DNA of 31,039 nucleotides from Rubrolithibacter sp043763625 (GCA_043763625.1 JAYULL010000146.1:1-31039); one strand, 5' to 3'. Shown: positions 1 through 9,430, counted from the stretch's first letter. Numbers and translations: made by a program. Notes: generated from the sequence alone by a model not told the origin.

Positions 1-2199
1 AGAGTGAGCCTCGATTTAACAGGTTTGCCGCCAACAGAAAAAGAAGCCCTCGATTTTGTAAATGATACGTCCCCACACGCCTACGAAAAAGTTGTAGATC
101 ACTTGTTAAAATCTTCTGCCTTCGGTGAGCGATGGGCTGCAATGTGGTTGGATTTGGCCCGTTTTTCAGACACAAAGGGCTACGAAAAAGATCAACACCG
201 AAATATTTGGAGGTATAGAGATTATGTAATAAAGTCGTTTAACGAGGATAAACCTTATGACAAGTTCACGATCGAGCAGCTAGCCGGTGATTTACTTCCT
301 AATCCTACAGAGGATCAAATCATCGCAACCGCTTTCCACCGGAATACTATGAATAACGATGAGGGCGGGACAAATGATGAGGAATTTCGAACTGTCGAAT
401 TAATAGACCGCATTAATACCACTTTTGATGTATGGCAAGGAGTAACAATCGGGTGCGTACAATGCCACAGTCACCCCTATGACCCCATCCGGCATAAGGA
501 ATATTATAACTTCATGGCATTTTTAAACAATACTAGAGACAATGATTTAAACGAAGAAGCTCCTACTTATATCTCGCAAAAGGACTTCGATTTGCCCAAA
601 GCCAAAGAGTTAATGGAGAAGATTAATACATTAAAAGGCGATAAAAGCGGTCTTCCGGCAACTGTTTCGGAAATGCGAAAAAAATATTTGCTTCCAAATT
701 TACAAGCTAAAGATTTTGATGATTCTTCTAAAATATACTTTAATCATCCTACCATCACTTATAAAGGGACAGGCTCTTATGTAAGCTATAAAAACATTAA
801 TCTTACCGGAGTTACCAAATTAGCTTGCAGGTTTGTTTCCGACAAAGGCGGAATAATTGAAGCCCATTTAGACAGTCCTGAAGGGTCGCTTATTGCTTCA
901 ATCGGGATGGCTTCTTCATTCGGCGAATTCTACGAATCTTCTGCTCCGATTATCCGTCCGGTTTCAGGAGTGCATAGCATTTATTATACGCTGAAACCTA
1001 ATAACATCGGGTCCGGAGACGCTCGTATTTGGGAGTTTAAACTATACCAAGGCGAGAATAAAAACAAAGACGATAAAAAGCAAAAAGCCCTCGACAGTTT
1101 AAGAAATGAACTTTCATGGCGAATAAATCCGCAGGGAACACCGGTGTTCGAGGAATTGAAAGGCGACAACCGCCGTAATACTTTTGTTTTTCTTCGCGGA
1201 AACTGGACTAATCACGGAGAAAAGGTTGAACCCGAAGTGCCCAAAGCATTAAACCCTCTGCCTCAGGGAGCTCCTAAAAGTCGGTTAGGAATGGCGATGT
1301 GGCTTACTTCGAAAGATAATCCTTTAACAGCTCGAGTACAGGTTAATCGTTTGTGGGAACAATTGTTCGGATACGGAATAGTAGAAACCGTAGAAGATTT
1401 CGGCTCGCAAGGAAACAAACCTTCGCACCAAGAATTATTAGATTGGATGTCGTTAAAATTTATGAATGATTTTAATTGGAGTAATAAAAAATTGCTAAAG
1501 CTGATGGTAATGTCCGGAACTTATCGCCAATCTTCATCTGCTAATGCCGATCTTTTACAAAAAGATCCGCGAAACCGTCTAATTGCCAGAGGCCCGAGGG
1601 TACGGTTAACTGCCGAGCAAATACGTGATCAGGCATTATCAGTCAGCGGTTTGTTAAGTAAAAAAATGTTCGGCCCCAGCGTAATGCCCGACCAGCCGGC
1701 GGGAGTATGGCAAACAGTTTACAGCGGAATGGAGTGGAGGCTTAGTGCCGGTGAAGATCGTTATAGAAGAGCTGTTTATACTTATATGCGCCGCACAAGC
1801 CCTTATCCTAATATGCTGACATTCGACGCTCCAAGTCGGGAGTTTTGTATGGTACGCAGGATAAGAACCAATACACCCTTACAAGCTTTAGCTATTTTAA
1901 ACGATACAGTTACAACTCAAGTATCGGCGGCATTAGCAAAGCGAATGTTTGCAGAGGGTGGTAAAGATTTGCGTTCGCAGATATCTAAAGGCTATCAATT
2001 AGCTTTGTTTAATTCGCCTAAACCCGAGACAGTAAATAAGCTTGTGCGTTTTTACAATAAAGCTTCAGAATTTTATAAAAAAAATCCGAAGAAGGCTGTT
2101 ATTATGGTTGGCAACGATGACAAAGCAGCTCGACTTGCGCCTTTAACTCTCGTTGCAAGCGCTATTATTAACCAGGACGAATTTTTAACCAAAGAATAA
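1..2199 (+). CDS. PSCyt2 (DUF1549) / PSD1 (DUF1553) c-type cytochrome protein, 5' end missing
   Basis: The reading frame is already open at base 1, and it begins inside the conserved start of the PSCyt2 (DUF1549) domain (SLDLTGLPPT), so the true start and probably a PSCyt1 heme domain lie upstream. The GTG at base 4 is not a credible start. DUF1549 spans roughly the first 200 residues and carries one heme c attachment motif, CVQCH, at bases 454-468. About 150 residues of different character follow (glycine- and serine-rich, beta-sandwich-like). The PSD1 (DUF1553) domain then runs to the end with family hallmarks (VQVNRLWEQLFG, TNTPLQALAILND). These proteins are secreted, are abundant in Planctomycetes and have no firmly established reaction. 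The DUF1501 gene starts 2 nt after the stop, so the two are surely co-transcribed. A second such pair lies at 16498-20827. Family assignment is secure; function is inferred to be extracytoplasmic redox. Confidence 0.93.
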   Translation, partial: RVSLDLTGLPPTEKEALDFVNDTSPHAYEKVVDHLLKSSAFGERWAAMWLDLARFSDTKGYEKDQHRNIWRYRDYVIKSFNEDKPYDKFTIEQLAGDLLPNPTEDQIIATAFHRNTMNNDEGGTNDEEFRTVELIDRINTTFDVWQGVTIGCVQCHSHPYDPIRHKEYYNFMAFLNNTRDNDLNEEAPTYISQKDFDLPKAKELMEKINTLKGDKSGLPATVSEMRKKYLLPNLQAKDFDDSSKIYFNHPTITYKGTGSYVSYKNINLTGVTKLACRFVSDKGGIIEAHLDSPEGSLIASIGMASSFGEFYESSAPIIRPVSGVHSIYYTLKPNNIGSGDARIWEFKLYQGENKNKDDKKQKALDSLRNELSWRINPQGTPVFEELKGDNRRNTFVFLRGNWTNHGEKVEPEVPKALNPLPQGAPKSRLGMAMWLTSKDNPLTARVQVNRLWEQLFGYGIVETVEDFGSQGNKPSHQELLDWMSLKFMNDFNWSNKKLLKLMVMSGTYRQSSSANADLLQKDPRNRLIARGPRVRLTAEQIRDQALSVSGLLSKKMFGPSVMPDQPAGVWQTVYSGMEWRLSAGEDRYRRAVYTYMRRTSPYPNMLTFDAPSREFCMVRRIRTNTPLQALAILNDTVTTQVSAALAKRMFAEGGKDLRSQISKGYQLALFNSPKPETVNKLVRFYNKASEFYKKNPKKAVIMVGNDDKAARLAPLTLVASAIINQDEFLTKE

Positions 2200-2201
2200 G
2201 C

Positions 2202-3689
2202 ATGAAACGGATATTCGGACAAGAAGAGCAGTCAAAACGTGCTTTAGAAGATATAACCCGGCGTCATTTCTTATATAATATGGCAACCGGCATAGGCGGA
2301 ATTGCCCTGGGCTCTTTAGTCGGGTGTTCTTCTGCCGATAATAAAAATTCTTTGATTTCTGCTTCGGGAAATCCCCTTACGCCTCGCAGTCCGCATTTTC
2401 CGCCGAAGGCAAAAAATGTTATCTATCTGCACATGGCCGGCGCCCCTTCTCAATTAGAATTATTTGATTATAAGCCGCTGCTGCATAAGTTAAACGGACA
2501 AGATTGTCCGCAGTCATTTTTAGAGGGCAAGAAGTTTGCTTTTATAAAAGGTGTTCCTAAATTGTTAGGCCCTGTGGTTTCTGATTTTAAACAACATGGC
2601 AATTCCGGAGCTTACATTTCAAATTATCTGCCGCACTTACAAACGATTGCAGATGATGTAAGCTTCATCAAAACAATGTACACGGATCAATTTAATCATG
2701 CTCCGGCGCAGTTGTTTATGCACACCGGCTCACCACGTTTAGGTCGGCCGAGTATTGGCGCTTGGGTTACATACGGCTTGGGAAGCGAAAATGAAAATCT
2801 GCCGGGATTTATAGTTCTAGCTTCAGGCGGAAAAACCCCTGATGCCGGAAAGAGCGTTTGGGGAAGCGGGTTTCTTCCTTCGGTGTATCAGGGAGTGCAG
2901 TGCCGAAGCGAAGGCGATCCGGTTTTATATGTTTCGGATCCTGCCGGAATTGATCGAGGTATGAAGGGTGAGTTAATCAATACTATCAATGATTTAAATA
3001 AAGATCATCACGAAGAGGTTCTTGATCCGGAAATTCAGACTCGTATATCCCAATACGAGATGGCATATAAAATGCAAATTTCAGTGCCGGAAGTGATGAA
3101 TATAAATCAAGAACCTCAATCTATACATGAAATGTACGGTACCGAGCCGGGAAAATCCTCTTTCGCCAACAACTGCTTATTAGCCCGACGATTGGTTGAA
3201 AAAGGAGTACGCTATGTGCAGTTGTTTCATTGGGGCTGGGATACTCACGGTACCGGACCGGGTGATGCTTTAAACGGTGGATTTATGGACCGTTGCCGGG
3301 AAGTAGATAAGCCGATGACAGCCCTTATTCAGGATTTAAAACAGCGGGGATTGTTAGACGAAACGTTGATCGTTTGGGGAGGAGAATTCGGCCGTACGCC
3401 TATGCGGGAAAACCGGAATGGGGGCTCGGGAGAATCGTTAGGACGCGATCATCACGCCGATGCTTTTACGATATGGATGGCAGGCGGAGGAATAAAGCCG
3501 GGAGTAAGTTACGGTGAAACAGATGAGTTCGGTTATTATGGAGTAAGAGATCGCGTTCATGTTCATGATCTGCAAGCTACCATTTTAAATCAACTGGGTT
3601 TCGATCACGAAAAATTAACCTACAGTTTCCAAGGAAGAGATTTCAGGTTGACGGATGTGCACGGAAAAGTAGTAAAAGACCTTGTATAA
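2202..3689 (+). CDS. DUF1501 family protein, Tat-type lipoprotein
   Basis: This 495-residue protein matches the DUF1501 family, which has an alkaline phosphatase/sulfatase-like fold and is nearly always encoded next to PSCyt/PSD1 proteins. The N-terminus has a twin-arginine motif (TRRHFLY, residues 19-25), a hydrophobic stretch, and a lipobox LVGC with Cys42. This predicts Tat export in folded form and lipid anchoring. Family motifs visible are NVIYLHMAGAPSQLELFDYK, FHWGWDTHG, WGGEFGRTPM and GRDHHADAFTIWMAGGG; the His and Asp residues in these would be metal ligands by analogy with the superfamily. The start is the ATG 2 nt after the upstream stop, which makes translational coupling likely. 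The substrate is unknown. It may act with the upstream heme protein at the cell surface or in the periplasm; that link rests on gene order only. Confidence 0.93.
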   Translation: MKRIFGQEEQSKRALEDITRRHFLYNMATGIGGIALGSLVGCSSADNKNSLISASGNPLTPRSPHFPPKAKNVIYLHMAGAPSQLELFDYKPLLHKLNGQDCPQSFLEGKKFAFIKGVPKLLGPVVSDFKQHGNSGAYISNYLPHLQTIADDVSFIKTMYTDQFNHAPAQLFMHTGSPRLGRPSIGAWVTYGLGSENENLPGFIVLASGGKTPDAGKSVWGSGFLPSVYQGVQCRSEGDPVLYVSDPAGIDRGMKGELINTINDLNKDHHEEVLDPEIQTRISQYEMAYKMQISVPEVMNINQEPQSIHEMYGTEPGKSSFANNCLLARRLVEKGVRYVQLFHWGWDTHGTGPGDALNGGFMDRCREVDKPMTALIQDLKQRGLLDETLIVWGGEFGRTPMRENRNGGSGESLGRDHHADAFTIWMAGGGIKPGVSYGETDEFGYYGVRDRVHVHDLQATILNQLGFDHEKLTYSFQGRDFRLTDVHGKVVKDLV

Positions 3690-3726
3690 AGCACTTAAAA
3701 ATTCTTTGTAACGGCTTAAAAAAAGC

Positions 3727-5494
3727 TTAATATCCTTCTAGTTTAAGAATTCGTGCAATAAACTTACAGTGAAGATCGGCCATCTTTTTCTATCCTGAGG
3801 TAGTGGGGTGAAGATTATCGGAACCTATATTCTTTTGTTCTTCCCAATTAATTTCCTTACATATATCGGCCAAGTAGCACTTTTTCTCCGTTTTCTTGTA
3901 CCGTTTTACTATTTCGGGAATATCTTCAATCCGCTTTTTTGCAAAACCGGGATCTCCCGCTAAAGGACTTATGTTGCTTAAAATAAGACTTATATTAGGT
4001 TTGGCTGAATATATTTTGGCTTTAAGATCGTCAAACTTTTTCGGTCCTATTTTATTAGGCTCGAAGCCCGCATCTTTGGCGTTAAATAAATCACTAACAC
4101 CGATTTCTAATAAAATTATATCGCAGGCATTATCTAAATTTTGTAACGTTCTGTAAGATTGTCCAAAATATTCCCTTTAAAAGGAAGGTTCCAATCGTCG
4201 CCTTTTGCTTGCACCCGTGCTAATTACAAAGCCTCCGTATCCGCTGTGATCGGCGTCGCCGCCTGTAGTAGGCATATCTTTTTTAGTGCCCACAAAATTT
4301 ATTTTAAATTTATTTGCAACAAGTTTATTATAGAGAATGCCTCTGTAGCCGGGATATGAGTTTTGAGTAAGTGAATTTCCTTTAGGTAATATTTTTGCCG
4401 TTTTGTTAACAGCGAACTCAGGTGCCATCGGTGCTCTGCGATTTTTAAAGTCTGAAGTTGGTCCGCCTCCGATGGTCGCTGCCGTATTATTATCTACCAC
4501 ATGCAGATTTTTCAAAATTTTTGCCCAGTCTCTTCCCCATGCTGTTTCCTTTCCGGTTTCCATCGTATATCCAAAACGGTTTTTAAATTCGTCAATCACT
4601 CTTCCGTGTGGGCCGAACTCGGTTACTATTGCTGCAACGTCCCAAGCAGTGTCATCTACCAAATATGCGCCGTAATTCTGAAAAGCAGTTGCCATAATTT
4701 TCCCGGGTTCAGTTTCGAATGAAAGGGTTTTTATATTGAGTTTTGCCGGTATTGCAACTAAGGCTCCAACCTCAACTGCCCGATTTGTACCCCCGTAGCA
4801 CATATTCGGATTGTTTTTACAGTCGCCCGCATAGCCGTCGGCAGACACCGCGGGCCACCGGAAACCCTTTGAGCCATCATCATTTAATGACGTATTTTTA
4901 TGGCAGTAGATGTTCAGTTTCATGACATGCCGTATTACTCCTCCCGGAATCAATTCGCCTACCCGCAGCGCACCGCCAATGGCGGACATTCCGCTTGCTC
5001 CGTGAGCTCCGTAATAACCGTTGCCGTAAATGTCTTGATCTTTAAATACAAACTGACTCGCTGCATCGCCGGCTTCTGAGCACCGGGCAAAAGGCTGGGT
5101 TTGCTTAATCGTTCTCCCATCGGCCATTAATACTGCTAAACCGGCGTTCGGCGTATGGCCCAACCAGTTGTTTTTATTTATGAAAAATTGATTTGGGATA
5201 GGTGCCGAAAAAAGTAAAGGCCCTTCATTAAGGCATCGGTCTTTAGAACGATCCCAACCGGCATAATTGGTAAAGACCTTGGTAAGAGGAGCGGTAGGAG
5301 TCATCACAATATAGTCTTCATCCACTAAAAAGCCGTTTTCCGGAACAGAGCTTTGCCTGTACATATTTGGCATTTTTATGAATAGGCATATTCCAAATAG
5401 ATGTTTTCGAAAAGGGCCATTTTAACGGATCGCGTTGGGCTTGTATGCTCAAGGCCGAGAAAAGAAACAAAATAAGGACAATTGATACTTTCAT
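3727..5494 (-). pseudogene. Decayed secreted two-domain protein: uncharacterised N-terminal domain plus SGNH-type hydrolase domain
   Basis: A start ATG (5492-5494) begins a clear signal peptide (MKVSIVLILFLFSALSIQAQ) and the mature start RDPLKWPFSKTSIWNMPI. Near 5350 the sense moves to another frame (VPENGFLVDEDYIVMTPTAP), which stays open down to 4177. That part has a conserved-looking domain I cannot name (motifs DGRTIKQTQPFARC, GYYGAHGASGMSAIGGALR, NYGAYLVDDTAWD). It then enters an SGNH-like block I with a changed motif (GNSLT where GDSIT is usual). A shift at an A4 run (4203-4206) moves the sense to GDDWNLPFKGNILDNL, and another near 4145-4155 to NACDIILLEIGVSDLF. An in-frame TAG at 3790-3792 interrupts the C-terminal part just after the DNLHP block V. 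The frame closes at 3727-3729. Four lesions in one gene make decay more likely than single sequencing errors. Confidence 0.85.
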
Positions 5495-5983
5495 AATTTG
5501 TAAAATGATAACGAAGACACTAGCTATTCAGGTGTTTATGCCTTCTACCTCGAAGAAAGTTGTTATATCTAAGAGTCAGCTACTAAATTTAAAAAGAAAT
5601 TTGCATTTCTATCGGGAAAGCAATCTGCAGATGTACATGATATAACATTTTCAATACAAAATTCGTACAAGCAAGTTGCCCATTATCCAAATAATATCGG
5701 TGAAATAATTTAAAAAATTACTAAAAAAGCGATGGGTATAGGATTTGATCCTAATGGACGTACTGATGCCGGAGATGGACGGTGGAAGTAACCGGAAACA
5801 TGAGAACGAGCTTTACTCACCAACCCATTATTGTCGCCATGACCGCCAATTCCTTAACCGAAAACCGGAGTAATGCATCAAAGCCGGCATGATGATTACA
5901 TCTTTAAATCGATGAATTTTGAGATTTTTGTAAGGGTTCTGTAGAAAACGGCGGAGAAGGTGTAGGGAAACCAATATACTATT
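5495..5983. other. Intergenic stretch with no supportable gene
   Basis: Nearly 500 bases separate the decayed hydrolase and the MGH1-type glycosidase. On the plus strand one frame from 5507 to 5791 reads protein-like between three TAA stops (5570, 5711 and 5789), for example MGIGFDPNGRTDAGDG near 5730-5778. On the minus strand another frame reads GIGGHGDNNGLVSKARSHVS. I cannot match either to a family, and neither has a start codon with a ribosome binding site. The stretch could be remains of another lost gene or plain non-coding DNA. Confidence 0.5.
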
Positions 5984-6025
5984 AGAATATGCAAATTTTT
6001 TGATTTTTCCTTACTTGCATATTCT
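5984..6025. repeat. Perfect 11-bp inverted repeat upstream of the MGH1/GH63-type glycosidase gene
   Basis: The arm AGAATATGCAA (5984-5994) is the exact reverse complement of TTGCATATTCT (6015-6025), with a 20-nt T-rich spacer between. The arm centres are 31 bp apart, about three helical turns, which suits a dimeric regulator bound to one face of the DNA. The element ends 29 nt before the chosen start codon (6055), where promoter and leader elements are expected. It could also form an AT-rich hairpin in the leader RNA. No regulator gene is adjacent. Confidence 0.6.
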
Positions 6026-6054
6026 TTGTTTTGCTGATTGTTTACTGCGTTAAA

Positions 6055-7995
6055 ATGAAAGTAATTAAAAATTTCCCGGTTCTTTTTTCAGTATATTTAT
6101 ATGTCATCCTAACAGTAGTTCCCGGAATACTTTTCTCCCAAACTCCGCAACAGTGGTATGAAAAGGTTCAACAAGATTTAACCGTAGGATGGAATACTTG
6201 GAACACGCAAAGCGTTTTATCCCATGTTCTGTTGCCTGAAGGCTTTGCTTTAAATGTATGTATGCTGGATACGCGTATTACAGGAGAACGTTATCTTAAG
6301 GAAGCCTATATCTCTCAAAAATCAAAACGTCCCGAAACCATCACTCCCGGTCCTCATGCCTACGACGGCAGCTATACAGAATTAATACTAAACTGGAACG
6401 GGAATACAGTAAAAGTACAAAGTGCTACAGAGAATTATGATTTAGTTTTGCTTATTACTCCCTTAACCATAACTGCGCGAGTGCCTATTATAGTTTTAGA
6501 GAGCGGAATGCTATGGAACCGTGAGGGAAAAATAACTAAAAACGGCCAAAAAATTGTCGCAGACTTGGCCTCAAGAAGTATTAATGTAGGAAGTCCAAAC
6601 AATCAAATTCCTGTCTCTGTACCTGCATCTGCCCCTTACCTTGCATTTGCATTAAATGAAATAATAGGGATTTATACCGGCAAGGAAAGAAATATAGCCG
6701 GAATAACAAAAATCATTGAAAGGCAAAAACATAATATAGATGCTAAAGCCAATGCCTATAAAAATCTGAGCGATACGTACAGAGCAATGCAAGGAGTGCT
6801 GGCGTGGAATACCATTTACGACCCTTCTAACAACCGTGTTATTTCTCCGGTAAGTCGTGTTTGGAATACTTTTTTCGGCGGAAATTTTGTTCTTTTTTGC
6901 TGGGATACTTATTTCGCTTCGTATATAGCAGCGCTGGACAATAAAAATTTGGCTTATGCAAATGCTATAGAAGTTACTAAGGGGATAAAAAAATATGGAA
7001 TGGTGCCCAATTATGTCAGCGATGGAAATTTAGGTTCTCCTGATCGTTCTCAACCACCTGTAGGAAGTTTGATTGTTCGCGAAATATACAGGAAATACAA
7101 GGAACCGTGGCTCTTGGAATACGTTTTCGACGATCTTTTAACTTGGAATAAGTGGTGGCTTACACATCGAATAAATGAGGGGTATTTAAGTTGGGGATCG
7201 GATTCTTTGCCTCCGCCTTATAATGATGACGCTTCTAACAATTGGCAGGGAGCTGCCTATGAATCCGGTTTGGATAATTCCCCTATGTTTGATAAAGTGC
7301 CTTTTAATAAAAGTAAGCACGTCATGGAATTAGCTGACGTAGGCTTGCTTAGTTTATACATCACAGATTGTAAGGCCTTGGCAGAAATAGCTCAAGTGCT
7401 TGGCAAGAAGAACGAGAGCAAGGAGCTGATCCAAAGAGCTTCGATTTTCGAGAAAAAACTTCAAACTCTATGGAGTTCCGAGAAAGACATCTACTTGAAT
7501 AAAAGGACGGACATAAACAAGAGCAGTTTCAAATTATCTCCAACAAATTTTTATCCTTTGCTGACCAAATTTCCAAACGGTTCTCAAGCAAAAAAGATGA
7601 TTGAGAAGCATTTATTTAATTCCGAGGAGTTTTCCGGAGACTTCATGTTGCCGTCCGTTTCGAAAAATGATTCGGCATTTAAAGAACAAAATTACTGGCG
7701 AGGGCGAATATGGGGACCTCTTAATATGCTTGTTTATTTAGGCTTAAGAAATTACAATCTTCCCGAGGCAAGAAAATTGCTGGCCCAAAAATCAAATAGT
7801 TTACTATTAAAAACATTTCATGAAACCGGAATGGTACATGAAAATTATAACGGAATAACCGGCAAAGGAAGAAATGCGGATGAGAAATTAAATACGAGCG
7901 ATTCCTTTTACCATTGGGGAGGATTATTGGGACTAATTCCGTTAATAGAAGCAGGCTATTTAGGAAAGCCGGAAAATTCGATAGTTGAAAAGTAG
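6055..7995 (+). CDS. Secreted MGH1/GH63-type glycoside hydrolase (clan GH-G-like)
   Basis: This is a 646-residue protein starting at the ATG at 6055. An in-frame ATG 24 nt upstream would put eight odd residues before a good signal peptide (MKVIKNFPVLFSVYLYVILT...LFSQ), so the downstream start is preferred. After an N-terminal beta domain, the second half is an (alpha/alpha)6-barrel glycosidase of the MGH1/GH63 type. Motifs seen are FCWDTYFASYIAALDN, YGMVPNYVSDG, QPPVGSLIVREIY, GAAYESGLDNSPMFD, YWRGRIWGPLNMLVYLGL and GMVHENYN. By family analogy the general acid is the Asp in SGLDNSP (residue 407) and the base the Glu in VHENYN (residue 596). Related enzymes cut alpha-linked sugars such as mannosylglycerate, glucosylglycerate or alpha-gluco-oligosaccharides; the substrate here is not readable. 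An inverted repeat lies just upstream. It is convergent with the SGNH gene that follows. Confidence 0.88.
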   Translation: MKVIKNFPVLFSVYLYVILTVVPGILFSQTPQQWYEKVQQDLTVGWNTWNTQSVLSHVLLPEGFALNVCMLDTRITGERYLKEAYISQKSKRPETITPGPHAYDGSYTELILNWNGNTVKVQSATENYDLVLLITPLTITARVPIIVLESGMLWNREGKITKNGQKIVADLASRSINVGSPNNQIPVSVPASAPYLAFALNEIIGIYTGKERNIAGITKIIERQKHNIDAKANAYKNLSDTYRAMQGVLAWNTIYDPSNNRVISPVSRVWNTFFGGNFVLFCWDTYFASYIAALDNKNLAYANAIEVTKGIKKYGMVPNYVSDGNLGSPDRSQPPVGSLIVREIYRKYKEPWLLEYVFDDLLTWNKWWLTHRINEGYLSWGSDSLPPPYNDDASNNWQGAAYESGLDNSPMFDKVPFNKSKHVMELADVGLLSLYITDCKALAEIAQVLGKKNESKELIQRASIFEKKLQTLWSSEKDIYLNKRTDINKSSFKLSPTNFYPLLTKFPNGSQAKKMIEKHLFNSEEFSGDFMLPSVSKNDSAFKEQNYWRGRIWGPLNMLVYLGLRNYNLPEARKLLAQKSNSLLLKTFHETGMVHENYNGITGKGRNADEKLNTSDSFYHWGGLLGLIPLIEAGYLGKPENSIVEK

Positions 7996-8093
7996 CGATT
8001 GATTATTTTCTTGAGTACAGACGGCCGGTAGATGCCGGCGTGCTACAAAAAAAACGAAAATTTTTTTAAGGTAGTTTTTGCATCCTGTTAACT

Positions 8094-8918
8094 TCACCTA
8101 TACGTTCTAAATATTTTTAAAAGTTCGCCGGCAATGATTTTATATCCTTTGTCCGAGGGATGAAGACCGTCGTATGTCATATCGATTGCCTCTAAAGGAT
8201 ACGGGTATTCATCTGTTTCGGGATTAAATGGAATATCGGTATAAGCCGGGTAAGAATAGTTGGTATATTTTCCGGTTGTCGAATCTTTGAGTCGTTTAAA
8301 CTTAACCAATTTTTTAACTGTCATTTTTCTATTAGAATAAAGATCAACTACTTTAAAACCTTCGTGTTTACCGATATCTTTAATTGCTCCTGCAAAGTTG
8401 GCTAAGGATTGCAGGTTCTTTTGCCGGTACGAGCCGTAGGCATTATTCTTCATATCGGTTAGATATACAAAGTCGCTGCGTTGCATTGGTGTAATTAGGA
8501 TTATTTCCGCTTTTGGATTAAGACTGCGCAATTTGTCTATGATTATACGAAACGAGCCGTGGACAGTATTATTTCCGGTATTGTTTAAATAGTCTGAAAA
8601 TTTTCCTAAAGGTCTGCCTCCCCACCAATCGTTTGTTCCTAAAAAAACCGAATAAATGTCTGCTTGGGTTAATCCGAGGCTTTCAATTTTTTCGGCTAAA
8701 CCTCCCGAAGTCCAACCGTTATGTCCTTGATTTATATATTTAACGTTAGAAACCCTTTTTACAACTCGGGTCATATATCCTTCGGTAACTCGGTTTCCGG
8801 TTTCGTCTAAGTGTTCATTTAAGTAGGTAATAGAATCGCCGATAGCCACCCAAGTCAGGGTTTTCTTTTGGAAGGAGAGAAAAAGAATAGCAATAATCAA
8901 AATCGACAGAGATTTCAT
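8094..8918 (-). CDS. SGNH/GDSL-family hydrolase, exported
   Basis: This 274-residue protein has a short signal peptide (MKSLSILIIAILFLSF) and all four SGNH blocks. Block I is AIGDSIT with nucleophile Ser29, block II is NQGHNGW with Gly65, block III is LGTNDWWGG with Asn96, and block V is DGLHPS with Asp250 and His253. Such enzymes are esterases, often removing acetyl or other acyl groups from polysaccharides or acting on lipids. With glycosidases nearby, carbohydrate deacetylation is the most reasonable guess, but the specificity cannot be read. It is a single gene convergent with the MGH1-type glycosidase. It is intact, in contrast to the broken SGNH domain at 3727-5494, so the enzyme class is not lost from this locus. 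Confidence 0.9.
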   Translation of the reverse strand: MKSLSILIIAILFLSFQKKTLTWVAIGDSITYLNEHLDETGNRVTEGYMTRVVKRVSNVKYINQGHNGWTSGGLAEKIESLGLTQADIYSVFLGTNDWWGGRPLGKFSDYLNNTGNNTVHGSFRIIIDKLRSLNPKAEIILITPMQRSDFVYLTDMKNNAYGSYRQKNLQSLANFAGAIKDIGKHEGFKVVDLYSNRKMTVKKLVKFKRLKDSTTGKYTNYSYPAYTDIPFNPETDEYPYPLEAIDMTYDGLHPSDKGYKIIAGELLKIFRTYR

Positions 8919-9063
8919 ATTATATCATGGTTACGATATTCCGAAAATACAATTTTTAGGTTGAATAGAAGTTTGAAGATACGGAAGGTAAAAATTAATA
9001 CGCATCAGTTTGAAGAATACTATTAAATTTAGGCGAATACCTAACCGGAATTAACTTAAGAAA

Positions 9064-9430
9064 ATGATTAAAATAAATTACCCTTGTTGTTTCTGTTGGT
9101 TTTGCTCAACATTTCTGCAAGCTACGGACAAAAAATATAGGAAGCGAAACGTCGGAGCAAAAGCAAAAGCGTATGAAATGGTGGATCAATGACCGCTTTG
9201 TAATGTTTATTTATTGGGGCCTCTATGCTTTAACTGCTCGACGCGAGTGGGTAAAACATAACGAAGGACTAAATAACGAACAATATAAAAAATATTTCGA
9301 AACGTTTAATCCGCATTTAATTGAACCGAAGAAATGGGCCAAGCAGGCAAAGGCAGCGGGAATGAAATACGCTGTTCTAACAACTAAACATCATGAAGGA
9401 TTTTGTTTGTTCGATTCTAAGAACGCCTAA
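9064..9430 (+). pseudogene. N-terminal remnant of a GH29 alpha-L-fucosidase
   Basis: Residues from 9173 onward read MKWWINDRFVMFIYWGLYAL, then EWVKHNE, FNPHLIEPKKWAKQAKAAGM and TTKHHEGFCLFDS. This is the conserved N-terminal part of the GH29 barrel (usually WFxxARFGMFIHWGLYA and LTTKHHDGFCLFDS). Reading stops at 9428-9430, after about 85 residues, where GH29 enzymes are about 450 residues or more. Neither strand shows the rest, including the catalytic nucleophile region. Upstream, an ATG at 9064 and a signal-peptide-like stretch (PLLFLLVLLNISASYGQ) lie in different frames from each other and from the barrel part, so there are at least two frameshifts as well as the 3' loss. The product would be inactive. 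Confidence 0.85.

Noticed and set aside
4403..4675. Plus-strand open frames inside 3896-4925
   Set aside because: They are antisense to the decayed SGNH protein, whose minus-strand reading gives coherent domains; the plus-strand products show no family or start context.
8024..8039. GCCGG-TAGATG-CCGGC hairpin between converging genes, as a terminator
   Set aside because: The stem is only 5 bp and no T-run follows on either strand in the right place; it may be a minor repeat, but I cannot support it.
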